Counted from the stretch's first letter, positions 36,024 through 45,447 are shown. The stretch: 64,000 nt of DNA from JAJFUG01 sp964473155 (GCA_964473155.1 CAYYNT010000018.1:1-64000), one strand, 5' to 3'. Numbers and translations: made by a program. Notes: generated by a model from the letters alone, not told the origin.

Positions 36024-38450
36024 TCAGAACCACACCCGCACGCTCTTTTTCCCGTCCATTTCAAGCGTAAACCGCGCGATACGCCTCTCGGAATCATAGT
36101 CCACCGCGGTTTCCGGCTGGATACGGCTTGGCCTGTCGCAGTTGCGTATCTCCAGGCGCGCCTGGCCCCGGCCCTCCAGGGTGAACTGAAGGCTCCGCGA
36201 GGCTTCATCCCAGATATTTCCCCGGAACTCGAAATCCACCGGCGCAACCAGCATCGGGCGGCTGCCAGCGAGCATGGCCTCTATCGACTGGCCGCTCAGC
36301 CAGTCCAGGCGGCGATGGCTGAGGAGCGTTTCCAGCAGCTCGTGGAAATTGAGCGCCCGGCTGAACAGAAGCGGATCGAGGAAATAGAAATACCGTCCCG
36401 CCGCGGCATTGGCCTGCCACCAGGCCTCCGTGTCCCCCTCGTACAAGGTCTTGAACTTACCTGGATCGAACGCGCTCCAGTCCGGGTGATGGCGCGGGAC
36501 CAGGTCGTAAACGAGATGATGCAGCCGTCCGGCCAGGCCGAAATCCTCCAGGAACAGGGCGTGCTCCGGGATGTTGGCGCTCACGCAGTATGGGGAATCA
36601 CTATCCGGCGGCATGATTTTGTGCGGACCGTACGTATCCAGGGCATTCACGCTCAAAATCTCGCCGCGCGGCCAAGCCAGAAAATCCTTTCCTGAGTCCG
36701 GTGCAAACGCCGCGGCCTGATCGTAAAGATAGCCAGCCAGGGACCACTGGGCATAATGCGACACCATCATGCGGCTGGCCAGGAACATGGTGCGCTCGTA
36801 CATCTCAGTCTCGCCAAGCTCGCGGGCCAGCCGCGCATAGGCTAACAGACCGGCCCAGCCGTTGCGCATACAGTCGAAATCCAGCAGGTTGCCGCGCGGG
36901 TCGCTGAGCGAGGTGCAGACCGCCCAGTCGTGATATATCTCGTAATAATCGCGCAGGCCGGTCCAAAGGTTCCAGTGTTTGCGCGCCAGGGCCAGGCCCT
37001 CGCGGCGGTCGCCGAAATAACGCCAGGCCCACAATCCGGCCAGTTCGAAACCGTTGTACCAGTCGGCATCGTACGAGACCGGCCCGCGCACTGCGAACAC
37101 CGTGCTGTCGCGAAGGTAAGCCCGCCCGGCCACGGGATCGAGAAAACGGCTGAAAGGAGTCTGATCGATCCTCTCCAGGCCCGGCCGGGCCATTGACTCC
37201 AAAGCCCTGCGGCGTTGAGACTCCGGCAGGCACCAGGCGGCGCGGGCCAGAAGGCGCAGGTTGTGCATGGTGTCCATCAGGTCATCCGGACGGTAATCCT
37301 CATCTCCGGGCCAGACCATGTCAGGACTGTCCAGGTACGAGCTGAGGCGCTTTTCGAGCCTTTCCTGGCCGGGCACGCCTTTCAGGGCCACGGGCAGCAC
37401 AGTCCGGTCCACGTACGGGCAGAGCGGGATACAGTATTCGAGTCTTTCCCCCTCGACCCAGTCCAGCGGGCCGTAATGCGTGGGGTAACTATCTCCAGCC
37501 AGTTTTCCGGCGATATTCACCGGGTAGCCGTCAAGCTGCGCCAGGCGGAGGAAAGGGGCTATCGGGGCCAGGGGTGGAGAGGACACACCCTTGAACGAAA
37601 CGTACTCGAAAGTCTCGCGCACCAGCAGGCTGTCGCCATCCAGAGCATACTCCAACCGGCAGCCCACCGGGTAATGCCCGCTGCGCCGGGCCAGTTCGTT
37701 ACAGGCGCGGACGACATCCTCAGGTATGGACTTACTCCAGCCGGAGCTGAGGGTCGGATCAAACTTTCGCACGCCGTAAAGCGGCACTATCACCACCTTA
37801 CCCGCCGGTCCGGTGAAACTCAGGTCGCAGAATTCGTGCGTGACAATCCGCATGTCCGAGGGGGCGTTCTCGAACACGAACAGCAGCGGACAGTCCACTG
37901 GCTGTCCGGAGCCGCTGTAGGTCATCAGTATCCAGCGGGCCGCCAGCGGGCCATGGATCGAGGCCTGATAAGGCTCACCCTCGCCGAAAAACCGCGCTCC
38001 CCCCTGGAGCGGAAGGATAAACCCGCGCGCCTTGCTTTTTTCTTCCCAGGACCAGCGGAACTGACTGGAGGTTGTTTCATACAGGAACCCCGGCGCGAGA
38101 ATCGACTCCCGGACCACCAGGCTGTCCGCCTGCCCGTCATCAGAGGACCAGCGCCAGGAACGCCTGGCCTCTGTCCAGTTGAAACTCTCGCTGTATCGGT
38201 ATTCCCGCGGCAGATTGGGACGGCCCAGGTGCAGATTCCGTCCCATCGAGATGGAATACACATCCGCTCCGTCGCTGATCAGGGTCAGGTAGCCCAGTTT
38301 ACGATAGCGGTAACCCTCCTGCAGTTCGCCGAACCGCCCGGCCATGCTGTCCACAGGCAGGGCTTGCCAGACAATGGCGCCGGAGCGGCATTCGTCGACC
38401 GGGACGAAAATAATTAACAACAGGCAGAGAACCATCCAGCGCGGCATCAC
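36024..38450 (-). CDS. large secreted protein, probable six-hairpin glycosidase-like
   Basis: 808 residues with a signal peptide (WMVLCLLLIIFVPVDEC). The first 350 residues are beta-rich (an immunoglobulin or supersandwich-like fold). The middle, about 380-700, is rich in aromatic helices such as DADWYNGFELAGLWAWRYFG, HDWAVCTSLSDPRGNLLDFD and NGWAGLLAYARLARELGE, typical of (alpha/alpha)6 glycoside hydrolase and lyase barrels. The C-terminal 90 residues are a beta module. I cannot assign a GH family. Fits the secreted glycan-degrading theme of its neighbours. Monocistronic, next to repeat copy C. Confidence 0.65.
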   Translation of the reverse strand: MMPRWMVLCLLLIIFVPVDECRSGAIVWQALPVDSMAGRFGELQEGYRYRKLGYLTLISDGADVYSISMGRNLHLGRPNLPREYRYSESFNWTEARRSWRWSSDDGQADSLVVRESILAPGFLYETTSSQFRWSWEEKSKARGFILPLQGGARFFGEGEPYQASIHGPLAARWILMTYSGSGQPVDCPLLFVFENAPSDMRIVTHEFCDLSFTGPAGKVVIVPLYGVRKFDPTLSSGWSKSIPEDVVRACNELARRSGHYPVGCRLEYALDGDSLLVRETFEYVSFKGVSSPPLAPIAPFLRLAQLDGYPVNIAGKLAGDSYPTHYGPLDWVEGERLEYCIPLCPYVDRTVLPVALKGVPGQERLEKRLSSYLDSPDMVWPGDEDYRPDDLMDTMHNLRLLARAAWCLPESQRRRALESMARPGLERIDQTPFSRFLDPVAGRAYLRDSTVFAVRGPVSYDADWYNGFELAGLWAWRYFGDRREGLALARKHWNLWTGLRDYYEIYHDWAVCTSLSDPRGNLLDFDCMRNGWAGLLAYARLARELGETEMYERTMFLASRMMVSHYAQWSLAGYLYDQAAAFAPDSGKDFLAWPRGEILSVNALDTYGPHKIMPPDSDSPYCVSANIPEHALFLEDFGLAGRLHHLVYDLVPRHHPDWSAFDPGKFKTLYEGDTEAWWQANAAAGRYFYFLDPLLFSRALNFHELLETLLSHRRLDWLSGQSIEAMLAGSRPMLVAPVDFEFRGNIWDEASRSLQFTLEGRGQARLEIRNCDRPSRIQPETAVDYDSERRIARFTLEMDGKKSVRVWF

Positions 38451-38609
38451 AGGCTCCTTAATCTATTTTAGTCGTACGTTGTATAACGACTCCGATGTAA
38501 AGACATAGTGTGATCCAAGGTATGTTTATTTATCGGATCAAATCCCCTCGGTCCAAGAATTGTGCAGTCAGGAACTTGTATTACGGGATTGAAAGGTCAG
38601 GCTTTTCAT

Positions 38610-38866
38610 GTCCTTTTCCGGCTTGTGGAAAAGGACCAAAAGACGCTTTGGGGCCGTAACCTCGCACTGACTATAACTCTTTTTCAACAAGCGGTGTGCA
38701 CGCAGCCTCTGCACGCTGCCCGCGTTGCAGGGCGACGCTGGCGCTGATTGCCCGCCCCACCGCGGAAGCTTTTCCAGGCTTTAGTGTGTCCATTGCCATT
38801 ACTCCGCTTCTTCTACGCGGCTCGGACATACGGCCCCGGGCGGCCCTCAGCGGGCCGCTTTAAAAA
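38610..38866 (+). repeat. 260-bp dispersed element, copy C
   Basis: A 10-base perfect hairpin, GTCCTTTTCC (38610-38619) with GGAAAAGGAC (38627-38636), is followed by CCAAAAGACGCTTTGGGGCC. Then come the GTTGCAGGGCGACGCTGGCG block near 38724, ACTCCGCTTC near 38800, GGCTCGGACATACGGCCCC and an end at GCGGGCCGCTTTAA. It is colinear with copies A and B through the whole length. It occupies the centre of the 701-base gap 38451-39151; the rest of that gap shows no gene. Confidence 0.78.
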
Positions 38867-39151
38867 CAAGGACCGCAAACATAAGGCCGGAGACCCTTAA
38901 AAAGCCTGTCTTTCCCTGAGGCTTTCGGCGTAGAATCACGGTGCATCGTGACCGTAAAGCTTTCTTCGATCCTCCCAGCAATACCCTGAAATTGCTGCCT
39001 CGGTCTCCCCTTACAAAGCGGTTAGGAAAAACCTCAACCGCCAGACATATGCAACCGATTGACAGCGTAGAATTTAAGCCCGCCATAGAAAAGTGAAACA
39101 AGGGATTTTGTCTTAAAGCATTTTTCAACACGTTTTTGAACCGTCGCCGCT

Positions 39152-39685
39152 TTATCCCAGCGCTTCGAGCGAAAAATCCAGGTTAAGCTCATCGCACAGA
39201 TTGGCCAGTTCCTCGCGCAGGCCGCGCAGCGAAACCGCCGCCGGGACCACCGCTGTCAGCTCCAGGTGGAACATCGGGCTTCCGGTGGCCGGGGCGTTGC
39301 GGGCCGTTGTCTCCAGGTTATCTATATTGATGCCATGATGGATCAGCAGGTTGGTCACGCGGAACACGATCCCGGTGCGGTCCATGCCCACCACGCTTAT
39401 TTTCACGGGCGCGCCCTTTTCCACCCGCTGCTCGGGCCGTGAGACAGTCGATTTTACAGTCAGGCTCAACCCGGTGGCTTTCTCCAGCGAGGCCAGCCTT
39501 CCGCTGAAACCGTCCAGGCCGCGCTTGTCTCCAGCCAGAAGCACCAGGATCGCGAACTCGCCGCCCAGCACGGCCATGCGGCTGTCCTCCAGGCTCAATC
39601 CGGACTCGAATGCCGCGGCGCTTATCTCCCGGGCGATCCCGGGCTTGTCCGGCCCGATCCCGGACAGCACGAGGTGATGTTTCAT
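39152..39685 (-). CDS. tandem ACT-domain protein (GcvR-like)
   Basis: 177 residues from the ATG at 39685, which has GGAGAG seven bases upstream; a longer frame reaches 39736. Two ACT folds are visible: HLVLSGIGPDKPGIAREIS...SLEDSRMAVLGGEFAILVLL, and VKISVVGMDRTGIVFRVTNL...INIDNLETTARNAP. Each carries the Gly-x-x-Arg/Lys-x-Gly-Ile ligand loop. The arrangement is that of the glycine cleavage repressor GcvR and related amino-acid sensors. The ligand and target are unknown. Confidence 0.88.
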   Translation of the reverse strand: MKHHLVLSGIGPDKPGIAREISAAAFESGLSLEDSRMAVLGGEFAILVLLAGDKRGLDGFSGRLASLEKATGLSLTVKSTVSRPEQRVEKGAPVKISVVGMDRTGIVFRVTNLLIHHGINIDNLETTARNAPATGSPMFHLELTAVVPAAVSLRGLREELANLCDELNLDFSLEALG

Positions 39686-39835
39686 TTTTCTCTCCAGCTT
39701 CAGTGAGTCGCGGGCTGTAAAATGATCAATCCGCAAAAGACGGCAGTAACCGGCAATGAAATACAGAGGAATAATAAGCTCTTACCGTCCGGGCTGTCAA
39801 TCAGATGCTGAAAACTGAAAACAGGAATTTCAGCG

Positions 39836-39865
39836 TTGACTGAACCCTGACGGCTCGTGTATAAT
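39836..39865 (+). promoter_or_regulatory. sigma-70 promoter of the M48 protease gene
   Basis: TTGACT (39836-39841), 18-base spacer, TATAAT (39860-39865). The transcript would start about 40 bases before the ATG. Confidence 0.7.
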
Positions 39866-39909
39866 AACATCAAGCGCACGCTTTCAAACTATAACCGTGA
39901 AACTGCCTT

Positions 39910-41163
39910 ATGACCAGACTTCTGCTGATCGCTGTTCTTCTGGCCCCGTTCGTGGCGTGGGACGCCGCCGTGTACATCATGCGCGCTCGCGGAGACCAGA
40001 GCCAGTCGCGGCGGGAACAGGTGTTGCGTCATTTCAGCGAGAAAGACATCCTCACCGGGCGCGAGCTGGTGACACGCCGGAACACGCTGTTTCCAATCTA
40101 CAGAATCATATTCTATGCCCTTTATTACGCCCTTCTGTTCGCCGGTCTGGGCGCGCGCCTGGAATCGGCTCTTCTTCCCCTGACCGGCGGCCGCTGGTGG
40201 CTTGCACTTCCGCTTTTTGTTCTGGCCGTTTTGCTTCTGCGGACTTTTCTGTACGCCCCGGTGGCGGCTTACAGCGAGTTCGTAATCCAACGCCAGGCCG
40301 GATTGTCGACAATAACTGCCGGAACCTGGCTGCTCGATATCGTCAAATCGATCCTGCTCAACACTGTGATCCTGAGCCTGGCGGGACTGCCGGTTATCTG
40401 GCTGATCCGCACTCTGCCCGGAATATGGCCCCTGCCTGCCGCAGGCGTGATCCTGGCGATTTCGGCTTTCGGCATCTGGATCAGTCCCTGGCTTATCGAC
40501 CCGCTGTTCAACAAGTTCAAGCCTCTCGATGACACCGAGCTGGCCGGACAGATACGCGCGCTGGCCCAGAATGCCGGGGTCCCGGTGAAAAATGTCTTCG
40601 TGATGGATGCGAGCCGGCGGAGCACCTATCTGAACGCCTATTTCACGGGTATGGGCAACAGCCGGCGCGTGGTGCTGTACGATACGCTGGTCAAGGAATG
40701 CAGCCGGGAGGAGGTGCTTTCGGTGGTGGCGCACGAGCTGGGGCACTGGAAATCGGACCATATCATGAAAGGATTCATTCTGGAGGCGGCCGGAGTGATA
40801 GTGGGATTGTGGTTATTCTGGCTTCTCCTGGCCAGCCCGCCTGTGCGAGAATTCTTCGGTCTGCCCGGCCAGACGAGCCTGGTCCTGCTGGTGCTGCTGC
40901 CATTCCTGATCAGCCTGTCCGGCGTTCTGACAGCTCCGCTGATCAGCGCGGTCTCGCGGAGATTCGAGCGCCAGGCGGACATGATCTCCCTGGTTCTGAC
41001 CGGCGACATCGGGGCATTTATCTCGGTGGAGCAGAAACTTGTCCGTCACGCCAAGGCCGACCTTCTTTCTCCGCGCCTCCTTCATGATATCTACGGCAGC
41101 CATCCGCTGCCCGAGGAGCGGATCAGGATGGCCGAAAATTACGCCACCGGCGGAAATCCCTGA
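39910..41163 (+). CDS. M48 family CAAX-prenyl-protease-type metallopeptidase
   Basis: 417 residues; an integral membrane zinc protease of the Ste24 type. Several membrane helices occupy the first 230 residues and two more lie at about 290-345. Zinc site HELGH at 275-279; the third ligand is probably in RFEROADMISL-type sequence RRFERQADMISL. The surrounding SRRSTYLNAYFTGMG and RVVLYDTLV are the conserved M48A context. It degrades membrane or misfolded exported proteins. ATG directly follows a consensus promoter. Confidence 0.92.
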   Translation: MTRLLLIAVLLAPFVAWDAAVYIMRARGDQSQSRREQVLRHFSEKDILTGRELVTRRNTLFPIYRIIFYALYYALLFAGLGARLESALLPLTGGRWWLALPLFVLAVLLLRTFLYAPVAAYSEFVIQRQAGLSTITAGTWLLDIVKSILLNTVILSLAGLPVIWLIRTLPGIWPLPAAGVILAISAFGIWISPWLIDPLFNKFKPLDDTELAGQIRALAQNAGVPVKNVFVMDASRRSTYLNAYFTGMGNSRRVVLYDTLVKECSREEVLSVVAHELGHWKSDHIMKGFILEAAGVIVGLWLFWLLLASPPVREFFGLPGQTSLVLLVLLPFLISLSGVLTAPLISAVSRRFERQADMISLVLTGDIGAFISVEQKLVRHAKADLLSPRLLHDIYGSHPLPEERIRMAENYATGGNP

Positions 41164-41226
41164 ATCTCACCCGCCAGATAAGCTGCTCCGTGCCGGATAA
41201 TCCGGCAGCCCGGCAAGCCCTTATCC

Positions 41227-41255
41227 TTGAAAAAACAGGAAACAGGTTTTAGTTT
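41227..41255 (+). promoter_or_regulatory. possible promoter of the 2-hydroxyacid dehydrogenase gene
   Basis: TTGAAA (41227-41232), 17 bases, TAGTTT (41250-41255). The transcript would start near 41262, some 53 bases before the start codon. Confidence 0.35.
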
Positions 41256-41314
41256 TATTGTTTGTTCATTCCATGCAAGCATATCCGGTTACAGCAGATT
41301 TAGAGGAGCGCGCG

Positions 41315-42283
41315 ATGTCCCGATTCAAGGTTGCCATATCCGATTGCGATCACGGCACGGTTGAGGTGGAACGCAAGGTTTTCGAGGAAGCCGGTTTCGA
41401 GTGGGAGCTGTTCGACTGCAAGAACGAGGATGAAGTCATAGCGAAATGCGCCGGCGCGGATGGCATCCTCAGCCAGTATGCGCCGATCAAGGCCAAAGCC
41501 GTCGAGAAGCTCGAAAGCCTCAAGGTTCTTTCGCGTTATGGAGTAGGCGTGGACAATCTGGATGTCGAGGCGGCCACACGCAAGGGGGTGGCGGTCTGCA
41601 ACGTCCCGGATTACTGCCAGGACGATGTTTCCACCCACGCGATGGCCCTTCTGCTCGACCTGGTGCGCAAGGTTACGGCGCTCCACAACGATGTCGCCGC
41701 CGGCGGCTGGGATTTCCGGGTGGCCGGGCCGGTTCCCCGCACCGGGGGCAAGACGCTCGGACTGCTCGGATTCGGAGCTATCGCCAGGATAACCGCGCGC
41801 AAGGCCCTGGGGTTCAATATGCGCATTCTGGCCTATGACCCGTTTGTCAAGAACACCGACATGGACGTCAAGCTGGTTGATCTGGACACCCTTCTGGCGG
41901 AAAGCGACTTTCTCAGCCTTCATGCCCCGGCCACCAAAGATACGGAAAAAATCATCAACGCCGCGAACCTGGCGAAAATGAAAACCGGAGCGTTCATCGT
42001 GAACACCAGCCGCGGCAAGCTGGTGGATGAGGCCGCCCTGGCCGCGGCGCTGAAAAGCGGCAAGATAGCCGCCGCGGGGCTGGACGTGCTCACAAACGAG
42101 CCGCCGGAGAAGGGCAATCCGCTGATCGGACTGAAAAATGTCATTATCACCCCGCATACCTCGTTCTTCTCCAACGAGTCGTTCGAGGAACTGAAAGAGA
42201 AAGCCGCCCGCAATATGGTCGAGGTGCTGAGCGGCCAGCAGGTCCGCTATTGCCTGAACCGCGCCGTCCTGGGTGGAATCTGA
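41315..42283 (+). CDS. D-isomer-specific 2-hydroxyacid dehydrogenase (phosphoglycerate dehydrogenase-like)
   Basis: 322 residues from the ATG at 41315 with GAGGAG six bases upstream. N-terminal substrate domain: ADGILSQYAPIKAKAVEKL and VLSRYGVGVDNLDVEAATRKG. NAD-binding domain: KTLGLLGFGAIARITARKA. Catalytic Arg in VNTSRGKLVDEAAL, Glu in VLTNEPPEKGNPL and His in VIITPHTSFFS. It lacks the ACT domain of SerA and resembles the CtBP-like branch, so the substrate may be a 2-hydroxy acid other than phosphoglycerate. Cofactor NAD(H). Confidence 0.9.
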   Translation: MSRFKVAISDCDHGTVEVERKVFEEAGFEWELFDCKNEDEVIAKCAGADGILSQYAPIKAKAVEKLESLKVLSRYGVGVDNLDVEAATRKGVAVCNVPDYCQDDVSTHAMALLLDLVRKVTALHNDVAAGGWDFRVAGPVPRTGGKTLGLLGFGAIARITARKALGFNMRILAYDPFVKNTDMDVKLVDLDTLLAESDFLSLHAPATKDTEKIINAANLAKMKTGAFIVNTSRGKLVDEAALAAALKSGKIAAAGLDVLTNEPPEKGNPLIGLKNVIITPHTSFFSNESFEELKEKAARNMVEVLSGQQVRYCLNRAVLGGI

Positions 42284-42369
42284 CCCCTGTTTTGATCCGG
42301 CGCTGTAAACCGCTGTCATCGCACCTCAACGCCGGCGTAAAAGAAAAAAAGACGGCATTGCCTGATAAC

Positions 42370-42399
42370 TTGACACTGCCGGACTTTTTGTGGCATAAT
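42370..42399 (+). promoter_or_regulatory. sigma-70 promoter
   Basis: Perfect -35 TTGACA (42370-42375), 18-base spacer, -10 CATAAT (42394-42399). It would drive the small membrane protein and the SAM hydrolase gene. Confidence 0.65.
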
Positions 42400-42482
42400 C
42401 TTTCAAGTTTAGGATGTGTTAATTCCGGAATTGAATGCCGCCGGGTGAGAAAGCAGAGCCTCCGGCCATGACAGGTGCATTG

Positions 42483-42728
42483 ATGGAAGAGAAACCGAAA
42501 GCGGAATCCCTCGATGAGCTTGAGCGTATCGAGGGGAACTATTATAAAGTCGACCTGTTCGTAGGCTCGGCTCTGGTCCTGTTCACGATCTGGGTGGCCT
42601 GGCTCGAAAAGAGCCACGGTTGGGTCGTGTTCCTCGGCCTGCTGGCCTTCCTTTTCCTGCTGCGCGGCCTGATCAACTGGCGGCGAAAAGGACGGGACAA
42701 GTCCGGGCCGGACGACAGCTTGAATTGA
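42483..42728 (+). CDS. small two-pass membrane protein
   Basis: 81 residues from the ATG at 42483 (AGGTG five bases upstream); in-frame ATGs at 42435 and 42468 are alternatives, both downstream of a consensus promoter. After an acidic head come two adjacent membrane helices (LFVGSALVLFTIWVAWL and VVFLGLLAFLFLLRGLI) joined by a short SHGW turn, and a basic C-terminus. No family recognised. The SAM hydrolase gene starts 20 bases later, so they share a transcript. Confidence 0.6.
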   Translation: MEEKPKAESLDELERIEGNYYKVDLFVGSALVLFTIWVAWLEKSHGWVVFLGLLAFLFLLRGLINWRRKGRDKSGPDDSLN

Positions 42729-42748
42729 GCCGTAACAGGGCAGATGCC

Positions 42749-43555
42749 ATGGAACGCCCGGTTGTAACCCTGATGACTGATTTCGGGACGCGCGACGGGT
42801 ACGCCGGCGCGGTCAAAGGCGTCATCCTTTCACTCTGTCCCTCGGCCGCGCTGGTGGATATCACTCACGATATCGGCGCGGGCGACATCGCCGAGGCGGC
42901 GTTCGTTCTCGAAACATATCATGATTTCTTCCCGGCCGGGACCGTACACCTCGTGGTGGTCGACCCCGGTGTCGGCGGCCCGCGCCGCGCCCTGGCGGTG
43001 AGTTCCGGCGGGCGCTGGTATGTCGGCCCGGACAATGGCGTGTTCGTAGCGGTGTACAACTCTCCCGTCGGATTTGTCTGCCGGGAACTGACCAGTCCGG
43101 CGCACCGCCGTAACGAGATCAGCGCCGTTTTTCACGGCCGGGACATTTTCGCTCCGGCCGCGGCTTTTCTGGCCTCTGGCGGTGACTGGAGCGAGCTGGG
43201 ACCGCCGGTCATGTATCCGGTGCGCCCGGAGCGGAAAAAACGGGCTGATTGCAGCTCCGGCTGTATTGCGGGCAAGATCATCCATGTTGACCATTTCGGC
43301 AACCTGGTGACTGATATCACAGTCGCAGAACTGAGAGGTTTTTTCACAGACCTGGCAAAGATCAGGGTCCGAATTGCCGGCCGAGAGGTCCATGGCCTTT
43401 CGGAATATTATTCGCAGTCACCCGCGGGCGAGCTGGTCGCCCTGGCAAGCAGCCATGGCCGTCTTGAGATTGCCGCAAGCGGCGCAAGCGCGGAGAAAAT
43501 CCTCGGCGGCGCTCTCAGGGGAGCAGTGGCGCGGGTCTCGGCAATTGAGGCTTAA
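42749..43555 (+). CDS. SAM hydroxide adenosyltransferase (DUF62 family)
   Basis: 268 residues from the ATG at 42749. The family signature is complete: TLMTDFGTRDGYAGAVKG at the N-terminus with the catalytic Asp, DITHDIGAGDIAEAAFVL, VVDPGVGGPRRALAV, WYVGPDNGVF and GKIIHVDHFGNLVTDI. Members hydrolyse S-adenosylmethionine to adenosine and methionine, using water where fluorinases use halide. Physiological role not certain; perhaps removal of excess or epimerised SAM. A radical SAM gene follows, though behind its own promoter. Confidence 0.93.
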   Translation: MERPVVTLMTDFGTRDGYAGAVKGVILSLCPSAALVDITHDIGAGDIAEAAFVLETYHDFFPAGTVHLVVVDPGVGGPRRALAVSSGGRWYVGPDNGVFVAVYNSPVGFVCRELTSPAHRRNEISAVFHGRDIFAPAAAFLASGGDWSELGPPVMYPVRPERKKRADCSSGCIAGKIIHVDHFGNLVTDITVAELRGFFTDLAKIRVRIAGREVHGLSEYYSQSPAGELVALASSHGRLEIAASGASAEKILGGALRGAVARVSAIEA

Positions 43556-43567
43556 GGTTTATATTTC

Positions 43568-43595
43568 TTGACTTTGCAAGATTTTTTTGTATCTT
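43568..43595 (+). promoter_or_regulatory. sigma-70 promoter of the radical SAM gene
   Basis: TTGACT (43568-43573), 16 bases, TATCTT (43590-43595) in a T-rich block. It leaves an untranslated leader of about 230 bases before the start codon. Confidence 0.5.
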
Positions 43596-43790
43596 TTTTC
43601 AATTATTTGCGTTTTTCAGTTGCATCTGTCACTTGAACCGGCCGGCCTCGTTCTTTCTTCCGCGCCGCAGCCTTTCAGCCCCGCTATCGATATGGCCGCC
43701 GCTCAGTAATCAGTCTCCGCAACTGACGGCGGTGCGGAAAAACAACATGCAATCAGGCCGATGGCCGAGCGCCGCGGCGTACTTAAAAAC

Positions 43791-43808
43791 CTCCCCCGGT
43801 CGGGGGAG
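43791..43808 (+). promoter_or_regulatory. leader hairpin before the radical SAM gene
   Basis: CTCCCCC (43791-43797) and GGGGGAG (43802-43808) form a perfect 7-base stem with a GGTC loop that ends seven bases before the GGAGGT ribosome-binding site. It may attenuate translation or simply insulate the site. No known riboswitch consensus is seen. Confidence 0.4.
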
Positions 43809-43830
43809 TCGAACGGAGGTAAGGAACACA

Positions 43831-45447
43831 ATGGCTACAGCTCCAAAAGATATTCCGGTCAATCCGCTGGACACCACATACTGTGGCGCGCCGATCAACA
43901 ATATGGTCAAAGGCCTTCCCCGCTTTACAACCTCGCTCTGCCCGGAATGCGGCAAAGCTATAGAGGCCCGTCTGTTCGAGGAAAATGGAAAGGTCTACAT
44001 GGACAAAACCTGCCCGGAGCACGGCTACTGCAAGGATCTGTACTGGGCCGATGTCGAACTGTATCTCAAAGCCGAGAAATGGGAGTTCGGCGACGGGCGC
44101 GGGCTGTCAAACCCGAACAGCAAGCATACGCAGTGTCCTGACAGTTGCGGCATCTGTGATCATCACACAAGCCACACCGCGCTGGGCAATATCGACCTGA
44201 CCAACCGCTGCAACCTGACCTGCCCGATATGTTTCGCCAACGCCAATGTCACCGGCAAGGTCTATGAACCGACCAAGGAGCAGGTGCTCCAGATGCTCAG
44301 CCTTTACCGCAAGGAAGAGCCGGTGGCCGGGCGCATGGTGCAGTTCTCCGGCGGAGAGCCGACAATCCACCCGGATTTCCTGGAGATAGTGGCCGCGGCC
44401 AGGGACTATGGTTTCAGCCATATCCAGATCGCCTCCAACGGCATCAAGCTGGCGGATTACGAGTTCGCCGAGCGCGCCGCCGAGGCCGGTCTGCACACGG
44501 TGTACCTCCAGTTCGACGGCGTGGATGACGAGGTCTACATCCAGACCCGCGGCAAGGCCTTGATGGAATATAAGCTTCGCGTGGTGGAAAACATGCGCAA
44601 GCTCGGTCTGAAAATCGTGTACGTGCCGACCATCGTTGGCGGAGTGAACGTGGACCAGGTGGGCAAGATCCTTCAGTTCGCCCTCGATAACATCGATGTC
44701 TCCAGCGGCATAAGCTACCAGCCGGTTTCGATCACCGGCCGGATCAGCCGCGAGGAGCGGGAGCGGATGCGTTTCACCCTGCCCGACCTGGCTCGCGAGA
44801 TTGAAGCCCAGACCGGAATCTGCAATAAAAACGACTGGTATCCGCTCAGTTTCGTTTCGCCCATTTCCAAGATCATCAGCGCGCTGCGCGGGGCTGAGAC
44901 GATCAACATCTCCTGCCACCCGCACTGCTCGCTGGGAACTTATCTGTTCATCGAGCACGGCACGAAACGGCCGATACCGATCACGCGTTTCGTGGACGTG
45001 GAGGGGATGTTCAAGGAACTGGAGATTCAGGCGGCCAAGACTACGGCCAGCCGGTTCAAGCGTTTCGCCCAGATGAACGCGTTCTACAAGATTCAGAAGT
45101 TCTTTGACAAATCCAAGGCTCCCAAGGGGATGGATTTCACCAAGTTTCTCCAGACCCTGGACGGTTTCTTCGACAAGGAAGCCGGGCGCGGCGCCAAGGA
45201 CGGCACGTATACGAACAAAACCCTGCTTGTGGCAGGCATGCATTTCATGGACAACTACAACTACGATTTCGAGCGCATCCGCCGTTGCGTCATCCATTAC
45301 GCCACACCGGCCGGGCGGATTATCCCGTTCTGCAGCTACAACGGCGGGCACTATCAGCGAGAAGTTATCGAGGGGCAGTACTCCATGAACATGGATGAGT
45401 ACAAGGCCCATCGCGCTGAAATACGGCGTCAGCACGAACAGCAGTAA
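43831..45447 (+). CDS. radical SAM protein, tetraether-synthase/MJ0619-like
   Basis: 538 residues from the ATG at 43831 (GGAGGT upstream). The N-terminal 110 residues hold a Cys-rich metal site (CPEC 37-40, CPEHGYC 61-67, CPDSCGIC 102-109). The radical SAM core has the cluster motif CNLTCPIC (127-134, Cx3Cx2C) and the SAM-binding QFSGGEPTIHPDF. Its C-terminal 200 residues contain further His/Cys (NISCHPHCSLGTYLF). This architecture is that of the archaeal tetraether lipid synthase Tes and its bacterial relatives, which couple lipid tails or methylate unactivated carbons. The substrate here is not proven. Confidence 0.85.
   Translation: MATAPKDIPVNPLDTTYCGAPINNMVKGLPRFTTSLCPECGKAIEARLFEENGKVYMDKTCPEHGYCKDLYWADVELYLKAEKWEFGDGRGLSNPNSKHTQCPDSCGICDHHTSHTALGNIDLTNRCNLTCPICFANANVTGKVYEPTKEQVLQMLSLYRKEEPVAGRMVQFSGGEPTIHPDFLEIVAAARDYGFSHIQIASNGIKLADYEFAERAAEAGLHTVYLQFDGVDDEVYIQTRGKALMEYKLRVVENMRKLGLKIVYVPTIVGGVNVDQVGKILQFALDNIDVSSGISYQPVSITGRISREERERMRFTLPDLAREIEAQTGICNKNDWYPLSFVSPISKIISALRGAETINISCHPHCSLGTYLFIEHGTKRPIPITRFVDVEGMFKELEIQAAKTTASRFKRFAQMNAFYKIQKFFDKSKAPKGMDFTKFLQTLDGFFDKEAGRGAKDGTYTNKTLLVAGMHFMDNYNYDFERIRRCVIHYATPAGRIIPFCSYNGGHYQREVIEGQYSMNMDEYKAHRAEIRRQHEQQ

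Noticed and set aside
38847..39131. Open frame of 94 codons on the minus strand
   Set aside because: Its 3' end lies within repeat copy C, its composition is not protein-like and there is no ribosome-binding site.
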